This document shows positions 7,433 to 14,508 of a stretch of 17,475 bases of DNA, one piece after another. The notes under the pieces were generated by a model. That model did no database searches and was not told the origin of the DNA. It saw only the letters and a program-made list of their open reading frames with translations. The translations under genes were made by a program, and so were the position numbers. The DNA comes from DASVXQ01 sp040414855 (GTDB lineage Bacteria > Actinomycetota > CALGFH01), in NCBI GenBank assembly GCA_040414855.1, contig JBEDUQ010000253.1:1-17475 (forward strand). Direction: 5' to 3'. How positions within the stretch are numbered: position 1 is the first letter of the stretch; each line of letters opens with the position of its first letter.

Positions 7433-8413
7433 ATGGCTCCTATGGACTACGTCAAACTTGGAAGCACCGGCTTGGACGTCTCGCGCATCTGCCTCGGGTG
7501 CATGAGCTTCGGGGAGCCCTCCAGGGGAGGACACCCGTGGTCGCTGCCGGCCGAGGAGAGCCGCACGTTCATTCGCCGCGCGCTCGAGCAGGGCATCAAC
7601 TTCTTCGACACCGCCAACGTCTACTCCGCCGGCTCCAGCGAGGAGATCCTCGGGGACGCGCTGGCCGACCTCGCCCGCCGTGACGAGGTCGTGGTGGCCA
7701 CCAAGGTGTACGGCCAGATGCGGCCGGGCCCCAACGGCAGCGGCCTGTCCCGCCGGGCGATCATGACCGAGATCGACAACAGCCTGCGCCGGCTGCGCAT
7801 GGACCACGTCGACCTCTACCAGATCCACCGCTGGGACTACGCCACGCCGATCGAGGAGACGCTGGAGGCGCTCCACGACGTCGTCAAGGCCGGCAAGGCG
7901 CGCTACATCGGCGCGTCGTCGATGCACGCCTGGCAGTTCGCCAAGGCGCTCTACACCTCCGACCTGCACGGCTGGACCCGGTTCGCGTCGATGCAGGACC
8001 ACTACAACCTGATCTACCGCGAGGAAGAGCGGGAGATGCTCCCGCTGTGCGCGGACCAGGGCATCGGCGTGATCCCGTGGAGCCCGCTGGCGCGCGGGCG
8101 GCTGACCCGCGACTGGGACGCGAGCACCGCGCGGACCGGCTCCGACGAGTTCGCCAAGACGCTCTACCTCGATGCCGATCGCGAGATCGTCGAGCGTGTG
8201 GCCCGGGTCGCCGAGGACCGGGGCGTGCCGATGGCCCAGGTCGCCCTGGCCTGGGTCGCACAGCACGACGTGGTCACCGCCCCGATCGTCGGCGCGACCA
8301 AGCTCCACCACATCGACGACGCGGTCGCCTCGCTGAAGCTGGAGCTGACCGCGGACGAGATCGCCGCGCTCGAGGCGCCCTACGTCGCCCACCCGGTCGC
8401 CGGGTTCAATTAG
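7433..8413 (+). CDS. Aldo/keto reductase
   Basis: A 326-residue NADPH-dependent reductase of carbonyl compounds with an (alpha/beta)8 barrel. The full catalytic tetrad is visible: Asp59 and Tyr64 in FFDTANVYSAG, Lys91 in VVATKVYG, and His132 in LYQIHRWDY. The C-terminal cofactor loop appears as VTAPIVGATKLHHIDDAVAS. The opening YVKLGSTGLDVSRICLGCMS and the IPWSPLARGRLTRDW loop are typical of the subgroup close to YajO and plant-type oxidoreductases. Starts at ATG 7433 or 7442 differ by three residues; neither has a strong ribosome site. It follows the phosphoesterase by 42 bp, so readthrough is likely. Its stop codon overlaps that of the convergent VOC gene by 4 bp. The physiological substrate is unknown. 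Confidence 0.93.
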   Translation: MAPMDYVKLGSTGLDVSRICLGCMSFGEPSRGGHPWSLPAEESRTFIRRALEQGINFFDTANVYSAGSSEEILGDALADLARRDEVVVATKVYGQMRPGPNGSGLSRRAIMTEIDNSLRRLRMDHVDLYQIHRWDYATPIEETLEALHDVVKAGKARYIGASSMHAWQFAKALYTSDLHGWTRFASMQDHYNLIYREEEREMLPLCADQGIGVIPWSPLARGRLTRDWDASTARTGSDEFAKTLYLDADREIVERVARVAEDRGVPMAQVALAWVAQHDVVTAPIVGATKLHHIDDAVASLKLELTADEIAALEAPYVAHPVAGFN

Positions 8414-8787
8414 CCGCTCGCCGGCTCGAACAGCTCGATCGCGTTGCCGGACGGGTCCTCTAGCAGGATCTGGCGGCCGCCGATCCCGCTCACGATCTCG
8501 TTCCGGAAGTGCATGCCGGCGCCTCGCAGGTCGGCGACGGTCGCGTCGAGGTCCTCGACCTCGATCTGGAAGCGGTTCCAGCCACCCGGCTCGGGCCGGC
8601 GGCCGGCGGGCGTGCCCTGCGCGCCGCCGCCGGTGCCCACCGGCGCGCTGAGCAGCAGGCGCAGGTCGTCGCGGCTCAGCATCGCGAACGGCGGGGCCGG
8701 GTGCATGATCACCCCGAACCCGAGGCGCTCGGTGTAGAACGAGATGGCCGCGTCGACGTCGTCGACGATGTAGCGGATCGTGGCCAC
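8410..8787 (-). CDS. VOC-superfamily (glyoxalase/bleomycin-resistance-like) protein
   Basis: A 125-residue vicinal-oxygen-chelate protein made of two beta-alpha-beta-beta-beta modules. Module one has RYIVDDVDAAISFYTERLGF and DLRLLLSAP. Module two has RFQIEVEDLDATVADLRGAG, then GRQILLEDPSGNAIELFEP, whose DPSGNxIEL ending is a hallmark and whose Glu is a metal ligand in many members. The normal first-strand His ligand is replaced (TIRYIV), so classical glyoxalase chemistry is doubtful and binding or a dioxygenase-like role is possible. The GTG at 8787 follows GGAGG by eight bases. It lies 48 bp downstream of the LigD polymerase gene on the same strand. Its TAA stop overlaps the TAG of the convergent aldo/keto reductase. 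Confidence 0.85.
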   Translation of the reverse strand: MATIRYIVDDVDAAISFYTERLGFGVIMHPAPPFAMLSRDDLRLLLSAPVGTGGGAQGTPAGRRPEPGGWNRFQIEVEDLDATVADLRGAGMHFRNEIVSGIGGRQILLEDPSGNAIELFEPASG

Positions 8788-8835
8788 GTGCTGGACCTCC
8801 TCAATCGGATGGTTCGTCGGTCTCGCCAGGGAGGA

Positions 8836-9822
8836 TCAGCCGGGACGCTTGCGGAGCCGGCGGTCGTAGCGGCCGAAGCGGCTGGGCAGCTCGCCCGGCT
8901 TGGTGTGCTCCAGGTCCGGCGCGACCGCGCTGAGGCGCTCGCGGACCTGCTCGACGCCGACCCCGGACGCCCGGGTCGCCGGCCACAGGTCAGGCGCCGA
9001 AGCCAGCCGCGCCGGCACGGTCCGCAAGTTGTGGTCGCGCGGGTTGAACCCGGGCTCGTCCAGCTCCGCCCACCCCAGCGGGGTCGATACCGGCGCGCCG
9101 GGCAGCGCGCGCACCGCGAACGGCGCCGCGATCATCTGCGCCCAGCGGTTGGCGGCGGTGTCGACCAGCAGCCGGCCGCCGCGGTCCTCCAGCAGCCACT
9201 CGGTGGTGAGCCGCTCCGGGTCGCGCTGGGCGAGCGCCCTGGCCAGGTCGTAGGCGAGCGCCTCGGCCTCCCAGGTGGTCACCTCCGGGTCCAGCGGGAC
9301 TGCGACGTGCAGGCCCCTCGACCCCGTGGTCTTGACGTAGGAGGGCAGCTCCAGGTCGTCGAGCAACCCGTGGAGGTGCCTGGCGGCGCTCAGCACCGCG
9401 TCCAGGTCGGGGCCGGCCGGGTCGAGGTCGAGCACCAGCAGGTCCGGCCGGTCCAGGGACCCGACGCGGCTGAGCCACACGTGCGGGGTGATCGAGCCGT
9501 GGTTCGCCATCCAGCCGAGGTCCTCCGGGTGCCGGCAGACCATGTGCGTCACCGTGCCGCCGCGGCTCGTCTTGGGCACGGTCACCCGCTCGATCCACTC
9601 CGGGAAGTGCGCGGAGGCCTGCTTCTGATAGAAGCCCGCCTTCCGCAGCCCGTCGGGGAAGCGCTGGAGCGTGACCGGCCGGCCCGCCACCAGGGGCAGC
9701 ATCGCGCCGGCGACGGTCAGGTAGTACTCGACCAGCTCGCCCTTGGTGATCCTGTCGTCCGGGAACACCACCCGCTCCGGGTGGGTCACCGCGAACGCAC
9801 GGTCGCCCACACGGTCGCCCAT
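8836..9822 (-). CDS. ligD: LigD-type DNA polymerase/primase domain protein (NHEJ)
   Basis: A 328-residue stand-alone polymerase domain of the LigD family (archaeo-eukaryotic primase fold). In bacterial end joining it fills gaps, preferring ribonucleotides, while Ku and a ligase act with it. THPERVVFPDDRITKGELVEYY (13-34) is the family opening. The metal-binding aspartates are Asp132 and Asp134 in LVLDLDP, with the third probably Asp221 in LLVDTAANR. TTGSRGLHV (166-174) is the nucleotide-binding loop. No ligase or nuclease domain is attached, and no Ku gene is in the window, so partners must be encoded elsewhere. The ATG at 9822 follows GAGGGGCGGGCG; an upstream GTG at 9918 is disfavoured. It leads a minus-strand pair with the VOC gene. 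The symbol denotes the domain family only. Confidence 0.9.
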   Translation of the reverse strand: MGDRVGDRAFAVTHPERVVFPDDRITKGELVEYYLTVAGAMLPLVAGRPVTLQRFPDGLRKAGFYQKQASAHFPEWIERVTVPKTSRGGTVTHMVCRHPEDLGWMANHGSITPHVWLSRVGSLDRPDLLVLDLDPAGPDLDAVLSAARHLHGLLDDLELPSYVKTTGSRGLHVAVPLDPEVTTWEAEALAYDLARALAQRDPERLTTEWLLEDRGGRLLVDTAANRWAQMIAAPFAVRALPGAPVSTPLGWAELDEPGFNPRDHNLRTVPARLASAPDLWPATRASGVGVEQVRERLSAVAPDLEHTKPGELPSRFGRYDRRLRKRPG

Positions 9823-10275
9823 CGCCCGCCCCTCACGCGTCCGATTTCGAATCCCGTCGCCACCGAGCTTACAATCCGGTCCCGGCAAGGTCCCGGCGCG
9901 GCTGGCCGCTTTCCACATCAGCTACGCTAGCCCGACAGAGCGCCCGATCCGGTTACGCATCCTCCGCCGGTATACGGAAATTCCGAGCCTGGTAGTAAGA
10001 CCGCTCGCGCTGTTCCTGCCCAAAAGTCTTAGGACCAAGGGCTAATTGCGATCAGGACGCGCATAGGCCGAGTCTTTTCGCATCCCGATCGTCCGGATCG
10101 GTGGGCTCTTTCTTGGCCGTTAGGACCATTCGGATCCCAACGGTTTTCACGTTCTATCGAGCCGCGGGGAGGGCGGCTCTCCTGGCCTGCAATTTTCTGG
10201 CCGAAGCCCGCGTCGACACACCCCTAGACGGCATCCGGCGCCGCGGGCGCGGCCAATTTTTGGAGGGTGTATTTG
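9823..10275. other. 453-bp intergenic leader between ligD-like and secreted-protein genes
   Basis: No credible gene is present. The stretch is clearly less GC-rich than its surroundings. It contains a 5-1-5 palindrome CGGAAATTCCG at 9975-9985, a 9-bp direct repeat TTAGGACCA at 10029-10037 and 10120-10128, and a small hairpin CCGATC-GATCGG at 10085-10101. These could be regulator sites or parts of a structured leader for the secreted-protein gene. I found no convincing -35/-10 pair and no match to a riboswitch class I know. GGAGGG at 10262-10267 is the ribosome site of the downstream gene. Confidence 0.55.
10159..10179 (+). promoter_or_regulatory. Hairpin in the leader of the secreted-protein gene
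   Basis: GAGCCGC (10159-10165) pairs perfectly with GCGGCTC (10173-10179), leaving the loop GGGGAGG. The purine loop resembles a ribosome site and would be exposed to base pairing with pyrimidine tracts. It lies about 95 bp before the start codon, so it is a candidate leader structure rather than a direct initiation block. Confidence 0.4.
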
Positions 10276-12429
10276 ATGAAGCATGTGGTGCGGTTTTTCA
10301 CCGCGCGGCGCTGGCCGGGCGGGACCAGGGGGCGGGCCATGGTCACGGCGGGGATCGCCCTGCTGCTGGCCGTGTCCGGCGCCCTGACGGCGTTCGCCGT
10401 GGTGGTGCCGCCGGCCAATTCCGGCGGCGTCGTCGGGGTGGGGCCGATCAGCGGCGACAACGGCTTCCCCGTCTGGTACAAGGATTCGAACGGCGTCCGC
10501 TTGGAGGGCTGTCTCGACGGCGCCGACCCGTTGTGCGGCTTCGTACCCGGGGTGGATTTCCCGGACGCCAACAGCCCGATCTCGTTCCCCAACAACTTCC
10601 CCGAGGAATTCTTCTACCAGCTCGCCAGCAGCACGCAGGACGTCGCCGGAGGCGCCGGCCGAGCCGTCATCACCCTGGCGCTCGAGGGTGCTTTCGGCGG
10701 CGGCCCGGTCAAGGACGGCGACCAGATCGCCTTCGAGCGGATCCGCATCCGCTTGAGCTCCGTGCAGCCGGGTGCGACCTACCGCATCACCCACCCGTAC
10801 GGGGTCGACGAGCAGGTCGCCGAAGCGGACGGCACGGTGAACTTCACCGAGGACGTCGGCCTCGCACCGGGCGTCTTCACCGGCGCGCTCAACGGCCGTG
10901 TCGGGCCGTTCCTGAAGTGGGACCCCGCGGTCGCCCCCGCGGCGCCGGCTGGCTTCATCGGCGACCCCAACGTCGACCACCAGGTCGTCGGCAGCCCGTT
11001 CAACACCAACTTCGTCCGCGTCCAGGGACCGGGTCTGGCGGTCATCGGCAACCAGACCAACACCTGCACCCCCGCCACGACCGACTGCATCCAGAGCGAC
11101 CTGTTCTCGCTCCGGGGCAAGCTGGCCACCAGGGCCGGCTTCGACATCGAGCGCAACGTCTACACGCGCAGCGCGGACACCGGCGGCACCATCGACGTCT
11201 TCGCCAGCTCCGACAGCGCCCCGCAGTCGATCCAGATCGAGGGCAACGGCATCGACCCCGTGCTCATGGTCGGCGACAACGGCAACTACGTCGGGCACAT
11301 CCACTTCGACGGCGCCACCGTGCCCGAGCTCACCATCACCAACAAGGGTGACAAGCCGCCGACGGTGAAGCTCTCGAAACCGGTCGACGCCATCAAGGGA
11401 TCGGCCATCTGGAACGCCGACGACAAAACCCTCACCGTCAATGCGACCTCCAGCGACACCTTCGCCAACCCTGCCCTGACCGCGAGCGGTTTCGGCGGGC
11501 TGAGCGGCGGCGTGCTGGTGGCCAACAACGTCCTCGGCCCGCCGGCCAACGTCCACGTCACCTCCGCCGTCGGCGGTTCGGTCAACCTGCCGGTGGAGGT
11601 CACCGGGGCGACCTTCCCGCCGATCCCGGTGAGCGCCTTCGCCGGCGTCGACCAGGACGTGCTCCAGGGCGAGACGGTCACCCTGGACGGCAGCGGCTCG
11701 ACCGGTCCGGTCACCGGCTTCAGCTGGACCCAGACGGCCGGGCCCGCGGTGACGCTCACCGGCGCCGACACCGCCCACCCGACCTTCACCGCTCCGGCGG
11801 GCGACAACACGCTCGAGTTCCAATTGAGCGTCAGCGGCTCGGGTGGTCCGTCGACCGACTCGGTGGTGGTGAACGTCCACGCCAACGCCGCGGTGCCGAT
11901 CGCCAACGCCGGCCCCGACCAGACCGTCAACCAGACCGCCACCGTCCACCTCGACGGCACCGCGTCCGAGGGCGGGAAGACCTTCAAGTGGGTCCAGACC
12001 GGCGGCCCGGCGGTCTCCCTGACCGGCGCCAACACCTCGACCCCGAGCTTCGTCGCTCCGAAGCAGAACGTGCTGCTCACCTTCGAGCTCACCGTCTCCG
12101 GACCGGGCGCCTCGTCCACGGATACCGTCGAGGTCTCGGTCAACCCTGACGACATCACCGTCGCCCGTGCCGAGTTCCGCATCAGCGGTAGCGAGTGGAG
12201 GATCGACGGCACCGACACCATCTTCGGTCCGGGTGTGTCGGTGACCATCTACCTCGGTCCGACCGCGCAGGGCGCGCCGCTCGCCAGCAACGTGCCGGTC
12301 GACACGCTCGGCGCGTGGTCCTTCCGCGAGAAGCCCTCGAACGCGACGCCAGGGGGCCAGACCACCATCACGGTCGTCTCCAGCGGCGGTGACGAGGTCC
12401 GCGGTTTCCCGCTCACCATCCGCAACTAA
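10276..12429 (+). CDS. Large secreted multidomain protein with PKD/REJ-like repeats
   Basis: A 717-residue exported protein. The N-terminus carries Arg-rich positive charge, then a hydrophobic core at about residues 22-42 and an Ala-rich exit near 40-47, so a signal peptide is likely. Residues 50-250 form a domain with GDNGFPVWYKDSNGVRLEGC, FPNNFPEEFFYQLA and TYRITHPYGVD. I have seen similar text in other secreted actinobacterial proteins but know no function for it. Residues 451-537 and 538-625 are two PKD/REJ-like beta domains, marked by GETVTLDGSGS and SWTQTAGPAV, then ATVHLDGTAS and KWVQTGGPAV. Residues 626-717 form another beta domain ending RGFPLTIRN. No catalytic triad, sortase motif or C-terminal anchor is visible, suggesting binding, adhesion or matrix. 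GGAGGG lies eight bases before the ATG. Cys79 and Cys87, and Cys264 and Cys271, may form disulfides. Confidence 0.9.
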   Translation: MKHVVRFFTARRWPGGTRGRAMVTAGIALLLAVSGALTAFAVVVPPANSGGVVGVGPISGDNGFPVWYKDSNGVRLEGCLDGADPLCGFVPGVDFPDANSPISFPNNFPEEFFYQLASSTQDVAGGAGRAVITLALEGAFGGGPVKDGDQIAFERIRIRLSSVQPGATYRITHPYGVDEQVAEADGTVNFTEDVGLAPGVFTGALNGRVGPFLKWDPAVAPAAPAGFIGDPNVDHQVVGSPFNTNFVRVQGPGLAVIGNQTNTCTPATTDCIQSDLFSLRGKLATRAGFDIERNVYTRSADTGGTIDVFASSDSAPQSIQIEGNGIDPVLMVGDNGNYVGHIHFDGATVPELTITNKGDKPPTVKLSKPVDAIKGSAIWNADDKTLTVNATSSDTFANPALTASGFGGLSGGVLVANNVLGPPANVHVTSAVGGSVNLPVEVTGATFPPIPVSAFAGVDQDVLQGETVTLDGSGSTGPVTGFSWTQTAGPAVTLTGADTAHPTFTAPAGDNTLEFQLSVSGSGGPSTDSVVVNVHANAAVPIANAGPDQTVNQTATVHLDGTASEGGKTFKWVQTGGPAVSLTGANTSTPSFVAPKQNVLLTFELTVSGPGASSTDTVEVSVNPDDITVARAEFRISGSEWRIDGTDTIFGPGVSVTIYLGPTAQGAPLASNVPVDTLGAWSFREKPSNATPGGQTTITVVSSGGDEVRGFPLTIRN

Positions 12430-12499
12430 CCCATCCAACCAACAAGCCAACTTCCCAGCCAACTGACCAGCATCCGCAGCGTCACCAAACTCACCAAAC
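12430..12499 (+). other. C-rich, G-poor tract after the secreted-protein gene
   Basis: By eye count, 32 C and only 7 G occur in these 70 bases, and CCAAC/CCAACC units recur. This composition is very unlike the flanks and resembles the C>G bubbles that Rho uses for loading. It directly precedes a strong hairpin. A Rho-dependent termination zone is inferred, not shown. Confidence 0.45.
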
Positions 12500-12536
12500 G
12501 GTGTGCCCGCCCCTCCAACGGGGGGCGGGCACACCG
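12499..12536. terminator. Strong bidirectional hairpin terminator
   Basis: GGTGTGCCCGCCCC (12500-12513) pairs perfectly with 12522-12535, and the flanking C12499-G12536 extends the stem to 15 bp, with an eight-base loop. It lies between the convergent secreted-protein gene and DUF302 gene, 10 bp from the stop codon of the latter, so it can end transcription on either strand. There is no T tract on either side, as is common in high-GC actinomycetes. Confidence 0.8.
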
Positions 12537-12546
12537 CCGTCATAGG

Positions 12547-13074
12547 TCAGCTCCGCGGCAGCGCCGCGGGGACCTCCACGTCGAGGTCGCTGAGGAGCGC
12601 CGCCAGCTTGCGGTCCAGTTCCACCCCGACCTTCGTGACCTCCGGGATCCCGAGGCTGCCGAACTGCGTGCTCGGCTGGTCGACCGTGAACCACGCGCCG
12701 CCCCTCGGGTCCTCCGAGATCACCGTCCGCAGGGGCGCGTAGAGCATCGCGCGCGGGTCGTGGCGGAACATCCGCTCGGCGAGCAGATGGTTGCCCATCA
12801 GGTACCAGAGGCAGTCGGCCTCGTCGCCGGCGGTCGCCATCAGCGGGTGCGGGTCGTTCCGGAAGTAGAGGAGGAACCCGTGGGGCGCGCTCGCGTCGAT
12901 CAGCTCGACCATCTCCGACCACGGCGCGCGCCGCTCCACCAGCGCGTCGACCTGCTCTTTCGGCAGGTCGGGCACCGCCTCCTCGTAGCGCCGCTGAAAC
13001 TCCCGCACGCCCGGCACCGGGATCGTGAAGCGTCTGACGCTGAAGTCCGTCTCGATCGTCGCGGTCCTGCTCAT
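12547..13074 (-). CDS. DUF302-domain protein
   Basis: A 175-residue cytosolic protein with the DUF302 fold. The opening DFSVRRFTIPVPGVREFQRR (10-29), the central FLLYFRNDPHPLMATAG (67-83), and the tail LYAPLRTVISEDPRG with FTVDQPSTQFGSLGIPEV (129-146) match members of this family that I know from actinomycetes. No reaction is established. Some relatives are linked to oxidative or thiol stress, and here a single Cys88 is present. The ATG at 13074 is chosen because AGGGGGCGGGAG precedes it; an upstream GTG at 13122 adds 16 poorly conserved residues. It is third in a minus-strand run after the PLDc_N and 35-residue genes, separated from the latter by a hairpin. Confidence 0.83.
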   Translation of the reverse strand: MSRTATIETDFSVRRFTIPVPGVREFQRRYEEAVPDLPKEQVDALVERRAPWSEMVELIDASAPHGFLLYFRNDPHPLMATAGDEADCLWYLMGNHLLAERMFRHDPRAMLYAPLRTVISEDPRGGAWFTVDQPSTQFGSLGIPEVTKVGVELDRKLAALLSDLDVEVPAALPRS

Positions 13075-13126
13075 CTCCCGCCCCCTGGTCGTCGCGCCGT
13101 CGTTCCCAGGGTCGGCTACCACCGCC

Positions 13127-13169
13127 CCGGCCGGTCAGCCACCCTCCATGAGAGCCGCTGACCGGCCGG
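13127..13169 (-). terminator. 13-bp stem hairpin between the 35-residue and DUF302 genes
   Basis: CCGGCCGGTCAGC (13127-13139) is perfectly complementary to 13157-13169, with a 17-base loop. On the minus strand it begins 10 bases after the stop codon of the 35-residue gene and 53 bases before the DUF302 start. It may end the small-gene transcript or reduce readthrough into DUF302. No T tract follows it. Confidence 0.65.
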
Positions 13170-13178
13170 TAGAGACGT

Positions 13179-13286
13179 TCAATCGAGGCCGTTGAAGGTG
13201 ATGCCGGCGAGCGCGGCGCCGGCGGTTCCGAGCACCAGCAGCGCGGCCACGGCCAGGGTGAGCAGCACACGGCGCAGGCGGGTCAT
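13179..13286 (-). CDS. 35-residue secreted or single-pass membrane peptide
   Basis: The minus strand encodes a short ORF: MTRLRRVLLTLAVAAL, then LVLGTAGAALAGITFNGLD. It has three Arg at the N-terminus, a core of about 18 hydrophobic residues, and a small polar tail with AGAALAG, so it is either a signal peptide-like export product or a one-pass membrane peptide. TAGGAG lies seven bases before the ATG at 13286, which strongly supports translation. Codon choice is typical of the genome. It follows the PLDc_N gene by 99 bp and is followed by a hairpin. Function is unknown, and it is too short for homology-based naming. Confidence 0.65.
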   Translation of the reverse strand: MTRLRRVLLTLAVAALLVLGTAGAALAGITFNGLD

Positions 13287-13314
13287 GTGGGTTCTCCTAT
13301 CCGGGGAGGGCTTC

Positions 13315-13333
13315 GCCAGCGCGGTGCGCTGGC
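13315..13333 (-). terminator. Hairpin after the PLDc_N gene
   Basis: GCCAGCGC (13315-13322) and GCGCTGGC (13326-13333) form an 8-bp stem with a three-base loop, about 55 bases downstream of the PLDc_N stop and 29 bases upstream of the 35-residue gene. A second perfect palindrome, GGTCCCGGGACC, lies at 13374-13385 directly against that stop codon. Either could slow or end transcription. Neither has a T tract. Confidence 0.5.
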
Positions 13334-13385
13334 CGTTCCACATGACCCTTCGTGCCGGGCGACTCGCCGGATTGGTCCCGGGACC

Positions 13386-13610
13386 CTACCGGCGGCGCCC
13401 GAACGCGAAGTACGAGAGTGGTACGGCCCCGAAGGAGTTCACGATCACCACGACCACGGCCCACAGCCACTTCGGGCCGCGGATCTGGCTTGGTGGCCGA
13501 CGCTTGAGGTCGATGAGCGCCGCGACCTTGAGGCAGCCCTCGGCGATTGCCGCCGTGAACAGGAGGTTGCGGGTGCGCTCGCTGAGATGGCGCTTTCGCA
13601 AGATGGCCAT
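13386..13610 (-). CDS. PLDc_N-domain small membrane protein
   Basis: A 74-residue protein with two membrane helices (about residues 15-34 and 47-69). The joining loop DLKRRPPSQIRGPKWLW (34-50) and the end GAVPLSYFAFGRR match the PLDc_N domain found alone in many actinomycete inner-membrane proteins and at the N-terminus of cardiolipin synthases. No phospholipase domain is attached, so catalysis is not expected. AAGGAGG stands seven bases before the ATG at 13610. It is first in a minus-strand run with the 35-residue and DUF302 genes. Confidence 0.85.
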   Translation of the reverse strand: MAILRKRHLSERTRNLLFTAAIAEGCLKVAALIDLKRRPPSQIRGPKWLWAVVVVIVNSFGAVPLSYFAFGRRR

Positions 13611-13714
13611 GACATCCCTCCTTACATCCGCAGGGTAGCCTCATTACGATCGGTCCATCCTTCGCCGAGTGTGAGGAAGCGAGGCGCAGGTCGGTCGTTG
13701 CCGCCGACCGACGG

Positions 13715-13777
13715 TCAGCCGGCCGGGACGCCACCGCTGGCCAGCTCGAAGTAGGACTCCAGCGGCTTGGCGAGCAT
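13715..13777 (-). pseudogene. Possible C-terminal gene fragment
   Basis: The minus strand reads MLAKPLESYFELASGGVPAG and then TGA, with codons strongly ending in G or C, unlike the flanking sequence. Upstream in frame the text becomes Gly/Ser/Arg-rich and not protein-like, and there is no ribosome site. It may be the last 20 residues of a lost gene, or chance. I do not recognise the family. Confidence 0.25.
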
Positions 13778-14115
13778 GCTCTCGGTCCGCGTCGAGCCCC
13801 CTCCGCCGGACTGACGATGACCGACGCCGACCGCCACCGCGTGAGCAGGACACGCTCGCGTTCTCATGGGGCAGCGCCTGACCGTCGCCGTCGCTGGCCG
13901 GACACTCAACCTCGCGGTCTGACCTGGGCCGACCGTATCGCGTTCGGGCCATCCGCCCGCTGGCAGCGGTCTGACACATCACCATCACGGGCGGGCCAGC
14001 GGCCTTGTGATGCTCCTCATGCGACGATCTGTCGATCGCTTCGCGAGCTTGCATTGTGGTGCCCTCGGCGAGTTCGCGGCCGGTCGCGTGGCCGATGGAT
14101 TGGTCCTGGCGATGA

Positions 14116-14400
14116 GCACCCTCGGGCTGGCGGTTCGTCCCGGGCTGCTGCTGGTCGAACCCGTTCGCCGTCTCCGGGATCGTGGCCCGGCTGGCGGGCG
14201 GGCTGGTCGTCGTGACCGCGCTGGCGCCTCTGGCCGTGGCTGCCTCGGTCGGGGCGCTGATCGTACGGCTGCGTGGGGCCAGAGGGACGCAGCGCCAGCA
14301 GCTTAAGTGGTTCGCCAGCGCGGCGTCCCTGGTGGCCGTCATCGCCATCCCAGTGCTTCCCGTGCGGCCATCGCGGCGGGCGTTTCATGCCATCGCGTAG
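14116..14400 (+). pseudogene. Remnant of a sensor histidine kinase membrane domain
   Basis: The frame reads NPFAVSGIVARLAGGLVVVT, then a hydrophobic run, then SVGALIVRLRGARGTQRQQL and KWFASAASLVAVIAI before stopping. The NPFAV...RQQLKWF pattern is a hallmark of the N-terminal membrane region of large actinomycete two-component kinases. Upstream in the same frame there is a TGA at 14113, and downstream the frame ends without any GAF, HisKA or ATPase domain. It is therefore a broken fragment of roughly two membrane helices. No start codon with a ribosome site is present. It may be what is left after a deletion or insertion that brought in the operon to its right. Confidence 0.6.
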
Positions 14401-14421
14401 GGAGGTGGCATCCGTACAGGG

Positions 14422-14440
14422 ATCCGTGCTTTGCACGGAT
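14422..14440 (+). promoter_or_regulatory. Short hairpin before the FAD monooxygenase
   Basis: ATCCGTGC (14422-14429) pairs with GCACGGAT (14433-14440) around a three-base loop. An extra copy of ATCCGT at 14410-14415 could pair with the same right arm, giving two alternative structures. It lies about 70 bp before the TTG start. It may be a terminator for the decayed upstream gene or a leader element. No T tract follows. Confidence 0.4.
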
Positions 14441-14508
14441 GACCGGCCCACGTGCAACCACTCACGCTGCTGGTGGAGTTGCTGCCCCGACGCAAGGAGT
14501 GGATCGTC

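Larger units (their letters stand above)
13611..14508. other. About 900 bp with no intact gene, probably decayed
   Basis: All six frames were read. The open frames here are Arg/Ser/Pro-rich, lack ribosome sites, and look like shadows. Two short stretches have coding character: a minus-strand fragment at 13715-13777 and a plus-strand sensor-kinase remnant at 14116-14400. The rest, including 13640-13714 and 13780-14115, shows nothing I can identify. The right end holds a hairpin and the start region of the FAD monooxygenase. The gap marks the boundary between the core-like genes to the left and the monooxygenase operon to the right. Confidence 0.6.

Noticed and set aside
9990..10275. Riboswitch upstream of the secreted gene
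   Set aside because: I compared it by eye with cyclic-di-GMP, ydaO and cobalamin motifs and found no convincing match, so it is only described as a leader.
10147..12543. 798-residue minus-strand open frame
   Set aside because: It mirrors the secreted-protein gene, whose signal peptide, ribosome site and PKD-like domains are clear on the other strand.
13817..14215. Plus-strand 132-residue frame
   Set aside because: Arg/Ser/Pro-rich with no ribosome site, and it overlaps the kinase remnant in another frame.
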